Source of the DNA: DASSJT01 sp963715025
GTDB taxonomy: Bacteria; Actinomycetota; Actinomycetes; Actinomycetales; Dermatophilaceae
Direction: 5' to 3'
Length of the DNA: 64,000 bases
NCBI GenBank assembly: GCA_963715025.1
Contig: CAVQQQ010000001.1
Span: 487,195-551,194 of the forward strand
A program made the position numbers and the translations under genes. This document shows positions 25,658 through 34,437 of the stretch, piece by piece; the first letter of the stretch is position 1, and every line of letters begins with the position of its first letter. A model generated the notes under the pieces. The model searched no databases and was not told the origin of the DNA. It worked only from the letters and a program-made list of their open reading frames with translations.

Positions 25658-26821
25658 TCAGCCCGTCCCGCAGGTGGCCAGGCCGGTGGTCTGGTGCGCG
25701 GCGATGTCCTGCACCGCCGTGCGGGCCTGCTCGAACGTCGACACCTTGAACACGTGGAGCCCATCGGGCACGTGGCCGGCGACCTCGTCACAGTTGCCCG
25801 CTGGCGCGAGGAAGTAGTCCGCGCCACCGTCGCGGGCGCCCGCCAGTTTCTGCTGGATGCCCCCGATCGGCCCGACGGTGCCGTCCGAGGCGATCGTCCC
25901 GGTGCCAGCGATCTGCTCGCCCCCGGTGATGTCCCCCGGCGTGAGCCGGTCGTAGATCCCGAGCGTGAACATGAGCCCGGCAGACGGGCCCCCGACCTCG
26001 CCAGCGTTGATCTTGACCTGGAAGGGGAAGTCGAACTTGGTGGACAGGAAGACGCCGAGCACCGTGCGGCCCTCCGAGTTGCGGGTCTTGGCCTGCACCG
26101 TCATCGTCTTGCCGTTGCGCCGGAGCTCCACCGGCACGGCCTGGCCGGCCGGCAGGGCGCCGATCGCGTCGCGCACCGCCTGCGCGTCCTTGGCCGGGGC
26201 GCCGTTGATCGTGACCAGCTCGTCGCCCGGCTTGAGCACCGCGGCGGCGGGCGCGTCCTTGGCCACCTCGGCGATGGTCACGCGCTCGGTGACCTTGGCG
26301 CCGAGCGCGCGCAGGGCGACGGCGATGGCCTCCTGCTGGGAATCCACCATTTCGGCGGTGTTCTGCTCCTCGATCTGCTTCTCGGTCGCCCCCGTCGGAA
26401 AGAGCTGGTTCTCGGGGTAGACCGCGCCGTGGGGGTCGAACCAGGCGAAGAGTACCTGCCAGACGCTCGGACGGGCCCCGGGTCCGCCGATGACCCGGAC
26501 CGTGGTGAAGTCGAGCGCACCGGAGGTGGGATACGTCTCGTGCCCTCTGATCTCCACCAGCGGTTTGCCGTCAGCGCCCTTGCCCAGCGTGTTGGTGATC
26601 GGGCCGGGCTCCATGATCGCGTAGGGCAGCGTGACGATGGCCATGAGGGCTGCCAGGGCGACCGCGAGGAACGCGCTCACCAGGACGACGGTCGACCGCC
26701 TGTTGAGCCGGTCGCCCCCGGGTGCCTCGTCCGGAGGTCCCCCGGGCGTCAGGCCGGCGCTGGGTGATTGGGGACCGGGATCGTCGAGGGCGGGGTCCTG
26801 CGTCCAGTGCTCATGGCTCAC
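25658..26821 (-). CDS. PDZ- and Lon-domain membrane protease (YlbL-like)
   Basis: A 387-residue membrane-anchored serine protease. There is one helix at about 44-66, a PDZ domain around 180-250 (VLKPGDELVTINGAPAKDAQ), and a Lon-type S16 domain with the Ser-Lys dyad: Ser280 in EVGGPSAGLMF and Lys325 in GIQQKLAG. It starts at GTG 26821, overlapping the moaE stop by 4 bp, so it is translated with moaE. Orthologue type of Rv3194c. By family it cleaves membrane or exported proteins; substrates unknown. Confidence 0.92.
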   Translation of the reverse strand: MSHEHWTQDPALDDPGPQSPSAGLTPGGPPDEAPGGDRLNRRSTVVLVSAFLAVALAALMAIVTLPYAIMEPGPITNTLGKGADGKPLVEIRGHETYPTSGALDFTTVRVIGGPGARPSVWQVLFAWFDPHGAVYPENQLFPTGATEKQIEEQNTAEMVDSQQEAIAVALRALGAKVTERVTIAEVAKDAPAAAVLKPGDELVTINGAPAKDAQAVRDAIGALPAGQAVPVELRRNGKTMTVQAKTRNSEGRTVLGVFLSTKFDFPFQVKINAGEVGGPSAGLMFTLGIYDRLTPGDITGGEQIAGTGTIASDGTVGPIGGIQQKLAGARDGGADYFLAPAGNCDEVAGHVPDGLHVFKVSTFEQARTAVQDIAAHQTTGLATCGTG

Positions 26822-27276
26822 GGCAGCCCCACCCATTCGTCGCGGCCGTCGGCGAACAGCTGGTGCTTCCAGATCGGGACCGACGTCTTGAGGGTGTCGA
26901 TGAGGTCGCGGCAGGCCGACAGGGCGGCACCCCGGTGGGGCGCGGCGACCGCCACCACGACGGCCGTGTCACCCACCTCGAGATGGCCAGTCCGGTGGAC
27001 CACGGCGATGCGCAGCGGGCCTTCGCCCTCGGCGCGAGAGGCGACCACCCGGCATACCTCCTCCATCGCCGCGACGGCCCCGGGGTGGGCTGAGTAGTCC
27101 AGGGTCGTGACCTGCTCGCCGTGGTCGTGCTGGCGCACGTGCCCAAGGAAGAGCGCGACGCCCCCGCAGTCCGGGTGACGAACCGCGCGCACGGCCGCAT
27201 CCAATGACAGGGGCTCATCGCTCAACGCGCACAGCACCACCTCTGCCCGCGAACCCTGCTGGCCCGTCGTCGTCAT
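26818..27276 (-). CDS. moaE: Molybdopterin synthase catalytic subunit MoaE
   Basis: A 152-residue large subunit of molybdopterin synthase, which inserts sulfur into cyclic pyranopterin monophosphate with MoaD. The family motifs GGVALFLGHVRQ, RTGHLEVGD and LKTSVPIWKHQ (two catalytic lysines) are present. Overlaps by 4 bp with genes on both sides, so the epimerase-like gene, moaE and the PDZ/Lon protease form one operon. No moaD or other molybdenum-cofactor gene is in the window. Confidence 0.92.
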   Translation of the reverse strand: MTTTGQQGSRAEVVLCALSDEPLSLDAAVRAVRHPDCGGVALFLGHVRQHDHGEQVTTLDYSAHPGAVAAMEEVCRVVASRAEGEGPLRIAVVHRTGHLEVGDTAVVVAVAAPHRGAALSACRDLIDTLKTSVPIWKHQLFADGRDEWVGLP

Positions 27277-28454
27277 GCACGTCCTCCTCTGCGGCGCCTG
27301 CGGCGCATGATCGCGGCGGTGCCTACCATGGCCACCGCCGCGCTGGCCGCTCCGAGCGCGGCATCCCTGCGGTCTACCCGTCGCGCGGCAACGGCAAGCG
27401 AGCCGCGGACGCCGTCGAGGACGACGCCCAGGCAGGTGGCATTGTCGTATGCCGGGAGCCAGCCTTCCGCACGGAGCCTCGCCGAGGAGACGGCCCAGGG
27501 GTGCAGGGCGAAGGCGAGGTCGCTGGCCGGTGTCGGAAGGACCCCGACCCGGTGCAGCCGCTGTGCGGTGCCGAGTGCCGTGGCCTCGGACAGCTCGACC
27601 CGGCGCATCCCGCTCAGCTGTTCGACCTCGGCCTGCTCGAGCCAGCCCTCCGAGCCGACCGTGAGCGGGCCGGACAGCCGATGGGCGGCCGCGACGGCCA
27701 CGGCGGAGCCGAGGTCCTCGACATGGCAGAACTGCCAGGCCGGGGAGCTGCCGCGCACGGTGAGGAGTCGGGGCGCCTCGAAGTGGCGGGTGATGACCGT
27801 GTCGACCCCCGGGCCGACCAAGGCGGCGGGCCGCAGGACCGTGACCAAGAGCCCTGGATGGACGTCGGCGGCGACGGCCAGCAGCTGCTCCACGTCCATG
27901 AGGTCGCCGACCACCCCGGTGTCGACCGTGGCGCGCAGAGGCGCATGGTCGTCAAGGGGCAGCGGGTTGTCGTCGCGGGCGCCGTAGACCATGGCGCTCG
28001 TGACCGCGATCAGGTGTGCGGCTCCCGCGGCGGCGGCCGCGGTGATGACGGTCTGGGCTCGGCGCAGGCTGCGCTCGCGCCGCTGGCGGGCGGTCAGGCG
28101 CAGGTCGGCGCCAAGATCGGTGCCTCCTGCCACGAACACGACCGCGTCGGCGCCGGCGAGGGCCTGCACGAACTCCGGCGTGGTGTCGTCGCCGACGCGC
28201 CACTCGACGCCCCCCACCTCGCCGGGCTCAGGGGCGACGCCGATGACGGTGCCGATGCGGGCCGCGGAGCCATGGCCGCCAGGGACGGCGGGTACCCCAC
28301 GCGCTGCGGCGCCGACCAGAGCACGCAGGATCCCGACGCCGGCAGGTGACGCCGCTCCTGCGACGGCCACCGTGATGGCGCTGCGCCGAGAGCGAACGCC
28401 GCCCTGGGGGGAACTCACCGAGGCCTCCGCGTGGTTGTCTTGGAATGTCAGCAC
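27273..28454 (-). CDS. NAD-dependent epimerase/SDR-like protein with C-terminal membrane anchor
   Basis: 393 residues from GTG 28454 (AGAGG 6 nt upstream). The Rossmann start AVAGAASPAGVGILRALV is an altered GxxGxxG. The extended-SDR pattern continues with DAVVFVAGGTD, AVTSAMVYGA (a Ser and Tyr but no classic YxxxK) and LRPAALVGPGVDTVI, and ends with a helix followed by RRRRRRGGR. The missing Lys suggests a binding or regulatory role rather than catalysis. First gene of the moaE operon and divergent from the DUF2342 gene. Substrate unknown. Confidence 0.7.
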   Translation of the reverse strand: MLTFQDNHAEASVSSPQGGVRSRRSAITVAVAGAASPAGVGILRALVGAAARGVPAVPGGHGSAARIGTVIGVAPEPGEVGGVEWRVGDDTTPEFVQALAGADAVVFVAGGTDLGADLRLTARQRRERSLRRAQTVITAAAAAGAAHLIAVTSAMVYGARDDNPLPLDDHAPLRATVDTGVVGDLMDVEQLLAVAADVHPGLLVTVLRPAALVGPGVDTVITRHFEAPRLLTVRGSSPAWQFCHVEDLGSAVAVAAAHRLSGPLTVGSEGWLEQAEVEQLSGMRRVELSEATALGTAQRLHRVGVLPTPASDLAFALHPWAVSSARLRAEGWLPAYDNATCLGVVLDGVRGSLAVAARRVDRRDAALGAASAAVAMVGTAAIMRRRRRRGGRA

Positions 28455-28497
28455 CCATCCTCTCAGGCACCGCCTGGGTGCCAAGCAGGGAGCAGTC

Positions 28498-29958
28498 GTG
28501 ACAGACCGTCCAGAGCATTCGTCCGGCGATCCGGAGGAACCGGGCCCAGAGGGCACCGGTCTCCCGCCCGAGCTGCGCGAGCTGTTGGGCGCGCTCACGG
28601 GAGGTGGCGCCATCGACCCCCGGGCCCTCGACCCCAGCCTGCTCGACCCCCAGTCGATCCGGGCCCTCCAGGACCAGCTCGAGGCGATGGGGCTCGGCCG
28701 GGTCGATCCCGCCGCGCTGCAGTCGATGGCCGCGCAGGTCCGCGCGATGTTCACGCAGCCCGTCGAGGGGCCCCTCAATGCCCCGCTTGCCCTCGATACG
28801 GCGCGACGGGTGGTTTCCGCTGAGGGCGACGGCAGCGTGGGCGAGACCACCCGCAGGCACGTGGCCGACAGCGTGCACGTCGCCGACCTCTGGCTCGACG
28901 ACGTCACGGTCTTCCCAGCGCCCGCTGCAACGGCCCATGCCTGGAGCCGCGCCGAGTGGGTCGAGGCGACCATGCCGGTCTGGCGCGCGATCGTCGCGCC
29001 GATCGCCGAGGGTGTGGCGGGGGCGGTGGGCGCCGCGATGCGGCAGCAGGTGGAGCAGCTCGGCGCAGAAGCGCTGCCTGAGGGCATGCTCCCCGAGGGG
29101 GTCGACCCTGCGGCCCTGATCAGCCAGATGCAGCCGATGCTTGGCACGATGAGCGCCTCGATGTTCGGCGTCCAGCTCGGTCAGGCTGTCGGCACCCTTG
29201 CGGGCGAGATCCTCAGCGGCACGGAGGTCGGGCTGCCGCTCGTGGCCGACCATGGCGTGGCCCTGGTGCCCGCCAACATCGCCGAGTTCGCCGGCGGGCT
29301 CGGCATCGACGAGGAGCAGGTGCGGCTCTACGTCGCGGTGCGCGAATCGGCCCGTTCGCGACTCTTCGCCGGAGTTCCGTGGCTGGCGTCGCAGCTGCTG
29401 ACCGCGGTCCAGGACTACGCCCGCGACATCCGCATCGACACGGAGGCGATCGAAGCCCAGCTGCAGTCGGTCGACCCCTCCGATCCCCAGGCACTGCAGG
29501 AAGCCCTTCAGCACTCGCTCTTCTCGCCGACGCCGAGCGAGGCGCAGAAGGCCGCTCTGGTCCGCCTGGAGACCCTCCTCGCCCTGGTGGAAGGCTGGGT
29601 CGACACCGTGGCCGCCCGCGCGAGCGCCCCGCACCTGCCCCAGGCCGACGCCCTAGGTGAGGCTATGCGGCGCCGCCGCGCGAGCGGTGGGCCCTCCGAA
29701 AAGACGTTCAGCGCCCTCGTGGGCCTCGAGCTGAGGCCCCGGCGCCTGCGGGACGCGGCCAATCTCTGGGCCGCTCTCGAGGACCGGCACGGCTTCGGCG
29801 CCCGAGACGCGGCGTGGGGTCACCCCGACATCGCCCCCACCGCGGCCGACCTCGACGACCCGCTCGGCTTCGTGGAGAAGGTCACCGGGCGGGCTGCAGC
29901 CGACGACGTCGACGCAGCGCTCGACGAAATCCTCCGCGGGGAACCGGGTGACCGCTGA
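28498..29958 (+). CDS. DUF2342/TIGR03624-type putative metalloprotease
   Basis: 486 residues from GTG 28498, with GGGAG 6-7 nt before it. Family blocks are LWLDDVTVFP, AEWVEATMPVWR, MSASMFGVQLGQAVGTLA, VALVPANIAEFAGGLGIDEEQ and SRLFAGVPWLASQLLTAVQDYARDI. It is annotated in relatives as a zinc-dependent metalloprotease. From memory relatives read REAAHxRLF at the putative metal site, whereas here it is RESARSRLF, so the His appears lost and activity is uncertain. Orthologue type of Rv3195. Overlaps the Nudix gene by 11 bp. Confidence 0.82.
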   Translation: MTDRPEHSSGDPEEPGPEGTGLPPELRELLGALTGGGAIDPRALDPSLLDPQSIRALQDQLEAMGLGRVDPAALQSMAAQVRAMFTQPVEGPLNAPLALDTARRVVSAEGDGSVGETTRRHVADSVHVADLWLDDVTVFPAPAATAHAWSRAEWVEATMPVWRAIVAPIAEGVAGAVGAAMRQQVEQLGAEALPEGMLPEGVDPAALISQMQPMLGTMSASMFGVQLGQAVGTLAGEILSGTEVGLPLVADHGVALVPANIAEFAGGLGIDEEQVRLYVAVRESARSRLFAGVPWLASQLLTAVQDYARDIRIDTEAIEAQLQSVDPSDPQALQEALQHSLFSPTPSEAQKAALVRLETLLALVEGWVDTVAARASAPHLPQADALGEAMRRRRASGGPSEKTFSALVGLELRPRRLRDAANLWAALEDRHGFGARDAAWGHPDIAPTAADLDDPLGFVEKVTGRAAADDVDAALDEILRGEPGDR

Positions 29959-30553
29959 CGCCGACCCAGACGCAAGGAAAGGCGCCTACCCGGCATACCG
30001 CGTCCTGCACCGGCGCACCGAGCGAATGCTGCGCGGCTGGCCCGCCCCGGACGGCTCGCAGGAAGCCCTCCGACAGGAGTTCCTGGCCCACCTGCGTGCG
30101 CACCCAGGCGCCCTGGCCAAGTCGGGGCCGCCGGCCCACTTCACGGCATCCTGCCTGGTGATCAGTCCGGACCGGACGCGGGTCGTGCTCACCCTGCACC
30201 GGAAGGCGAGGAGCTGGTTCCAGTTCGGCGGGCACTTCGAGCCAGGGGACGGCGGACCGCTTGAGGCCGCCACCCGGGAGGCACGCGAGGAATCCGGGCT
30301 CCCGGGACTTCACCTGCACCCGGAGCTGGTCCAGCTCGACCGCCATGCGCTGGTGGGCGCGTTCGGGCGCTGCCAGGAGCACCTCGACCTGCGCTTCGCC
30401 GCCGTGGCGCGGCCGGGCTCCCAGCACGCGACCAGCGAAGAGTCGCTCGATGTGCGCTGGTGGCCGGTAGACGGTCTTCCGGAGGGCTCGCGACGGGAGA
30501 TCTCGGGGCTTGTCGCAGCTGTGGTGAGGGCCCTGCCAGACCGCTGCCTGTAG
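29948..30553 (+). CDS. Nudix hydrolase
   Basis: 201 residues from GTG 29948. The Nudix box is GGHFEPGDGG...REAREESGL: the first glutamate is Asp and the spacer is one residue longer than the textbook pattern, a variant that occurs in an actinobacterial subfamily. It hydrolyses nucleoside diphosphates linked to another group; substrate not predictable. Translationally coupled to the preceding gene, convergent with the metallopeptidase. Confidence 0.88.
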   Translation: MTADADPDARKGAYPAYRVLHRRTERMLRGWPAPDGSQEALRQEFLAHLRAHPGALAKSGPPAHFTASCLVISPDRTRVVLTLHRKARSWFQFGGHFEPGDGGPLEAATREAREESGLPGLHLHPELVQLDRHALVGAFGRCQEHLDLRFAAVARPGSQHATSEESLDVRWWPVDGLPEGSRREISGLVAAVVRALPDRCL

Positions 30554-30583
30554 CCAGCCGCCGACTCCTGAGCGGCGCCGAGA

Positions 30584-31192
30584 TCAGCCCTCGTCGACGT
30601 CCCCCGCTGGATCGCTGCCCGGCTCGCCGGCCTCCGGGTTGCCGTCCTCCCGGTGGGAGCGGGCAAAGGCATAGCCGTCGAGGTAGCCGCGGGCTCGCTC
30701 AAGCCGGGGGTAGCGCGAGAGCCAGTCCCAGAAGTCGGCACCGTGGCCCGCGCTCAGCAGGTGGGCGAGCTCGTGCAGGATGACGTAGTCGACGACATAG
30801 GACGGCATGCCCTGCAGCCGGGTCGAGATCCGGATGGTGCCCTCGCTGGGGGTGCACGAGCCCCAGCGGTTGTGCTGGTTGGCCACCCACCGGATGCTCG
30901 TCGGCTTCGCAGCACCCCCCAGGTGACGCCGGGACAGCTCGGCCGCGCGCCGCTCGAGCTCGTCGTCGGAGGGCCGCCGGCGACGGTCGCTCGCGGCCAG
31001 GCGGGCGAGCATCTTGTCGACCCACTCCCGCTCCTGGCTGCGGGTGAACCTGGCTGGGATGAGGACCACGGTGCGCCCTCCCTCGCGGTAGGCGCTCACA
31101 GTGCGTCTACGGCGCGTGCTGCGGCGCACCTCGACCTCGCCTGCGACCACGAGACCCAGGTCGGCCTGTCGGCCCTCGGCACGCCTGCTCAC
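30584..31192 (-). CDS. YgjP/DUF45-type M48 metallopeptidase
   Basis: 202 residues from GTG 31192. It has RRRRTVSAYREGGRTVVLIPARFT near the start, NQHNRWGSCTPSEGTIRIS in the middle and the zinc motif HELAHLLSAGHGADFW. This is the DUF45/WLM-like clan with the HExxH centre. The C-terminal 25 residues are acidic. ATG 31231 (MRMPTNVGG) would extend the N-terminus by 13 residues; neither start has a strong ribosome site. Confidence 0.85.
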   Translation of the reverse strand: MSRRAEGRQADLGLVVAGEVEVRRSTRRRRTVSAYREGGRTVVLIPARFTRSQEREWVDKMLARLAASDRRRRPSDDELERRAAELSRRHLGGAAKPTSIRWVANQHNRWGSCTPSEGTIRISTRLQGMPSYVVDYVILHELAHLLSAGHGADFWDWLSRYPRLERARGYLDGYAFARSHREDGNPEAGEPGSDPAGDVDEG

Positions 31193-31525
31193 CCCACGAA
31201 CATAAGCCAGGCCGCCGACATTTGTCGGCATCCGCATGCTCGGGCGCCCGGAACACCCAGGGGCCCTGCGCGTGTCGCGGCGTGCGCAGCAACCCCAGCC
31301 CACACTGGCGGCCGGCGCAGGACGGCTCTGTCGGGCGTTTCGCGGCCTCCGGCCAGGGGCGCATTCGGGCTCCTCACGAACGGGTCCAGCGCCGTCCGGT
31401 CGCCGGTCGGAGGCGGTGCCGCTGAGCACGGGCCAAGCACCCCAATGCACCCTTTTGTGCGTGGGCTGCACTAGGGTTGGCGGAAGTCCAGCACCGCGGG
31501 ACAGCGGTGGGAACGACAAGGAGAC
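31193..31525. other. Divergent promoter gap
   Basis: 333 bp between the metallopeptidase (minus) and the zinc-ribbon gene (plus). No frame here has credible codon use. It should contain both promoters. No dyad or riboswitch recognised; AAGGAG just before 31526 is the ribosome site of the next gene. Confidence 0.45.
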
Positions 31526-31693
31526 ATGGCAATGGCAGACGAGACCTACAAGGGCGAGTTCTACTGCGTGAAGTGCAAGGCCAAGCGCGAGGCCGAGGGC
31601 AAGGTTGTCGTGTCCGACAACGGCCGCCGGATGGCCAAGGGCCAGTGCCCCGTGTGCGGCACGAACCTCAACCGCATCCTTGGCAAGGCCTGA
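31526..31693 (+). CDS. DUF5679-type zinc-ribbon protein
   Basis: A 55-residue protein with two CxxC knuckles: FYCVKCKAKREAEGK and GQCPVCGTNLNRILGK. This is the DUF5679 pattern, small treble-clef-like proteins of unknown function. AAGGAG lies 4 nt before ATG 31526; ATG 31532 is at the more usual distance of 10 nt, so the first two residues may be absent. A strong terminator follows 20 bp after the stop, so the gene is a single transcription unit, probably well expressed. Confidence 0.85.
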   Translation: MAMADETYKGEFYCVKCKAKREAEGKVVVSDNGRRMAKGQCPVCGTNLNRILGKA

Positions 31694-31712
31694 GCCAGCA
31701 CCCACACACTCT

Positions 31713-31747
31713 GGGGCGGGACCCGACCTCCGGTCGGGTCCCGCCCC
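31713..31747 (+). terminator. Terminator hairpin after the zinc-ribbon gene
   Basis: GGGGCGGGACCCGACC, loop TCC, then the exact 16-nt complement. It starts 20 bp after the stop of the zinc-ribbon gene. No T-run, but the stem is long and perfect. Confidence 0.8.
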
Positions 31748-31836
31748 TGTGCCGTCGTCCACACTGCTGTGGATGCCCGTCAGACCCCGGGACACCGGAT
31801 CTGCGAGATTGGCAAGGCCCACCCCTAGGAGGTTCC

Positions 31837-32841
31837 GTGCCAGCCCGCCCTCGACTCAAGCCGCACCTGCGCATCCTGCGCCGCGGCCCGCACACCCTCC
31901 AGCTCGGGCTGGAGCGGCCGGGCGGGCTGGTTGTCGACGGCGTCTCCGAGGCGGAGGCAGCCTGGGTGAAGGGCCTCGACGGCACGCGGACGCTGGGGCG
32001 CTCCATCGCGGAGGCGGCGGCGCACGGCATACCCGTTGTCCGGGCGCGGCACCTGCTGGCCCTGCTCCGTTCACACGGAGCTCTCGTGGAGGCGCCGGCG
32101 AGTCGCTGGCACTTCGCCACACTGGGGTCCCAAGCCCCCCGATCCCTTGCGCCAGACGCCGATGCCCTGGCCGCCTCCGACACCGCGCCCAGTGACGGCT
32201 TCGGCGTTCTGGCGGCCCGGGCGCGCCGAGACGTGGTGGTCGCCGGCAGCGGCAGGCTCGCCGCCGAGATCTGTTCGCTGCTGCGTCTGGCGGGCGCGCG
32301 GGCGGCGCTCATCGGCCCGTATGCCGGCGGCCCGGCGGGCGTGCCCGCCGGGCCAGACCGCGACCCGAACCCTGCTTTGGCGGTCGTGGTCGGTGCGCTT
32401 CCCCTGGACGCAGCGGTCGCGGCTGAATGGCACGCCACCGGAGTCGACCATCTCCCGGTGGCCGTGGGCACGGCCACCGCGCTCGTCGGGCCGGTGGTCC
32501 ACCCGGGTAGCACCGCGTGCCTGCGCTGCATGGACCTCACCCGGGCCGACCGCGACCCTGGTTGGCCGGCGCTGCTGGCTCAGGCGCTTCCCGCCGCGGT
32601 CGGCCCAGTGGCCGAGGTCGACGCCGAGACCTCACTGCTGGCGATGACCGCCTCGGTCACGGCCATGGCAGCGCTCACAGTCCTGGATGGCCGCGACGGC
32701 GCCACCGGGCTGTCGCTGGAGGTCTCCCTGCCATGGCCGGAGATCACCCAGCGCCGCTGGCTTCCCCACCCCGACTGCGCCTGCGGGGCGTCGCGGCTGG
32801 GGCGCCCCGCCGCGCCCGATCTGGACACCCGTGCTTCATGA
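31837..32841 (+). CDS. ThiF/cyclodehydratase-like (TOMM leader-binding type) protein
   Basis: 334 residues from GTG 31837, AGGAGG 5 nt upstream. It has an N-terminal winged-helix-like region (residues 5-90), then a Rossmann-like core DVVVAGSGRLAAEICSLLR, HPGSTACLRCMDLTRADRDP with a CxxC, and a C-terminal PHPDCACG. This pattern belongs to the E1/ThiF-like domain that binds leader peptides in azoline/azole peptide clusters. No cyclodehydratase partner, dehydrogenase or precursor peptide is nearby, so it is an orphan. Relatives sit beside AarF-type kinases across Actinobacteria, as here. Confidence 0.75.
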   Translation: MPARPRLKPHLRILRRGPHTLQLGLERPGGLVVDGVSEAEAAWVKGLDGTRTLGRSIAEAAAHGIPVVRARHLLALLRSHGALVEAPASRWHFATLGSQAPRSLAPDADALAASDTAPSDGFGVLAARARRDVVVAGSGRLAAEICSLLRLAGARAALIGPYAGGPAGVPAGPDRDPNPALAVVVGALPLDAAVAAEWHATGVDHLPVAVGTATALVGPVVHPGSTACLRCMDLTRADRDPGWPALLAQALPAAVGPVAEVDAETSLLAMTASVTAMAALTVLDGRDGATGLSLEVSLPWPEITQRRWLPHPDCACGASRLGRPAAPDLDTRAS

Positions 32842-32868
32842 CGGCTCCGGCTCAGTGAGAATGTCCGC

Positions 32869-34212
32869 GTGAGCGACATCCCGCGACGGTCCGTGGCCCG
32901 GACGGCGCGTCTGGTCAGCCTGCCGCTGGGCTATGCCGGGCGCACGGCCGTGGGGCTCGGCAAGCGGGTCGGCGGACGGCCAGCCGAGCTGGTGGCCGCC
33001 GAACTCCAGGCACGCACCGCTGAGCAGCTTTTCCGGGTGCTGGGCGAGCTCAAGGGCGGTGCCATGAAGTTCGGCCAGGCCATGTCGGTCATGGAAGCCG
33101 CACTCCCCGAGGAACTGGCATCGCCCTACCGGGCGACGCTGACCAAACTCCAGGAGGCGGCTCCGCCCATGCCCGCGGAGACCGTGCACCGCATCCTCGC
33201 CGACCAGCTGGGCCCGCGCTGGCGCACCGCGAAGTTCCGCTCGTTCGAGGACACGCCCGCGGCCGCGGCCTCCATCGGCCAGGTGCACCGCGCGGTGTGG
33301 CGTGACGGCCGGGAGGTCGCCGTCAAGGTGCAGTATCCCGGCGCCGGGCCCGCCCTGCTGAGCGACTTGCGCCAGATCGCCCTTGTGGCACGGGTTGCCA
33401 CCAGCTGGATCCCCGGCCTGGAGGTCAAGCCCATCACGGACGAGCTGATGTCCCGCATGAGCGAGGAGCTCGACTACACCCTGGAGGCGTCGTCCCAGCG
33501 GACCTTCGCCAAGGCCTTCCGGGGGGATAAGCGCGTCGTGGTGCCGGACGTGCTGGCTCAGTCCGACACGGTGATCGTGTCCGAGTGGCTCGATGGCGTG
33601 CCGCTGTCGGCCATCATCCGCAGCGGAACGCCCGAGCAGCGCAACGCCGCATCTGATCTATTTCTCCGGTTCCTCCTCGACGCGCCGGGCCGGGCGGGAC
33701 TGCTCCATGCCGACCCGCACCCGGGCAACTTCCGCATCACCCCTGACGGCCGACTGGGGGTGCTCGACTACGGCGCGGTCAACCACCTGCCCGGTGGCCT
33801 GCCCCGTGCGATGGGCGAACTTCTCTCGTGCGCGCTCGCCGGCGATGCTGCCGCACTCGCGGAGGGTCTGCGGCGCGAGGGCTTCATCAGGGATTCCATG
33901 GATATCGACCCCGAGATCCTGCTGGACTACCTCAGCCCCTTCATCGACCCGCTCCGCCACGAGGACTTCACCTTCTCCCGGGCCTGGCTGCGCGGAATCG
34001 CCCAGCAGGTCAACGACGTCCGCAAGCCGTCGTTCCTGGTGGGCATGAAGCTCAACCTGCCACCGGCCTACCTGCTCATTCATCGGGTATTCCTCGGCGG
34101 CCTCGGGGTTCTCTGCCAGGTAGGGGGCACGGTGCGCGCGCGCGACGTCGTTGTCGAGCTGCTGCCCGGCATCGACCCGACTCGGCTTCCGCCGCCGGTC
34201 CCGAGGGAGTGA
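32869..34212 (+). CDS. ABC1/AarF-type atypical kinase
   Basis: 447 residues. The KxGQ motif is GGAMKFGQAMSVMEAALPEEL. Then follow VAVKVQYPGAG (ATP-binding Lys), EELDYTLEAS, HADPHPGNF and LDYGAVNHLP, all hallmarks of the UbiB/ADCK family. In bacteria with ubiquinone it supports quinone synthesis; Actinobacteria use menaquinone, so the role is less clear. Orthologue type of Rv3197. GTG 32869 is 27 bp after the ThiF-like gene and probably in the same operon. Confidence 0.9.
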   Translation: MSDIPRRSVARTARLVSLPLGYAGRTAVGLGKRVGGRPAELVAAELQARTAEQLFRVLGELKGGAMKFGQAMSVMEAALPEELASPYRATLTKLQEAAPPMPAETVHRILADQLGPRWRTAKFRSFEDTPAAAASIGQVHRAVWRDGREVAVKVQYPGAGPALLSDLRQIALVARVATSWIPGLEVKPITDELMSRMSEELDYTLEASSQRTFAKAFRGDKRVVVPDVLAQSDTVIVSEWLDGVPLSAIIRSGTPEQRNAASDLFLRFLLDAPGRAGLLHADPHPGNFRITPDGRLGVLDYGAVNHLPGGLPRAMGELLSCALAGDAAALAEGLRREGFIRDSMDIDPEILLDYLSPFIDPLRHEDFTFSRAWLRGIAQQVNDVRKPSFLVGMKLNLPPAYLLIHRVFLGGLGVLCQVGGTVRARDVVVELLPGIDPTRLPPPVPRE

Positions 34213-34240
34213 TCCCACCCCACCACTGGGTTCGCCCGGC

Positions 34241-34432
34241 TCACCACCAGCCGGAGTCGAGCTTCCCCTCGATGCTGCGCAGGTGGCGCCGGCTGCACTG
34301 GTCGCAGGTCCACACCTCGCGCCCGGCCTCGAAGCCCCTGGCCCAGGTCAGCCGAGCCCGCGCCGCCACATCTTCGTCGAGAGGCCTGGCCCCGCAGGTC
34401 GCGCAGGCCATCGGCCGCTGCTCGGTCGGCAT
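34241..34432 (-). CDS. Small zinc-ribbon protein
   Basis: A 63-residue protein with two cysteine pairs, ACATCGARPLDEDV and WTCDQCSRRHLRSIEGKLD, suggesting one zinc ribbon. It starts at ATG 34432, five bases after the stop of the HhH-GPD gene, with no separate ribosome site, so it is probably coupled to it. The start codon lies inside a copy of the dispersed GGTATGCCG motif. Function unknown. Confidence 0.75.
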   Translation of the reverse strand: MPTEQRPMACATCGARPLDEDVAARARLTWARGFEAGREVWTCDQCSRRHLRSIEGKLDSGWW

Positions 34433-34437
34433 ACCGC

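Noticed and set aside
31837..32841. A ribosomal-peptide (azole/azoline) biosynthetic cluster around the ThiF-like gene
   Set aside because: No precursor peptide, YcaO cyclodehydratase or oxidase nearby; the gene belongs to a conserved housekeeping neighbourhood.
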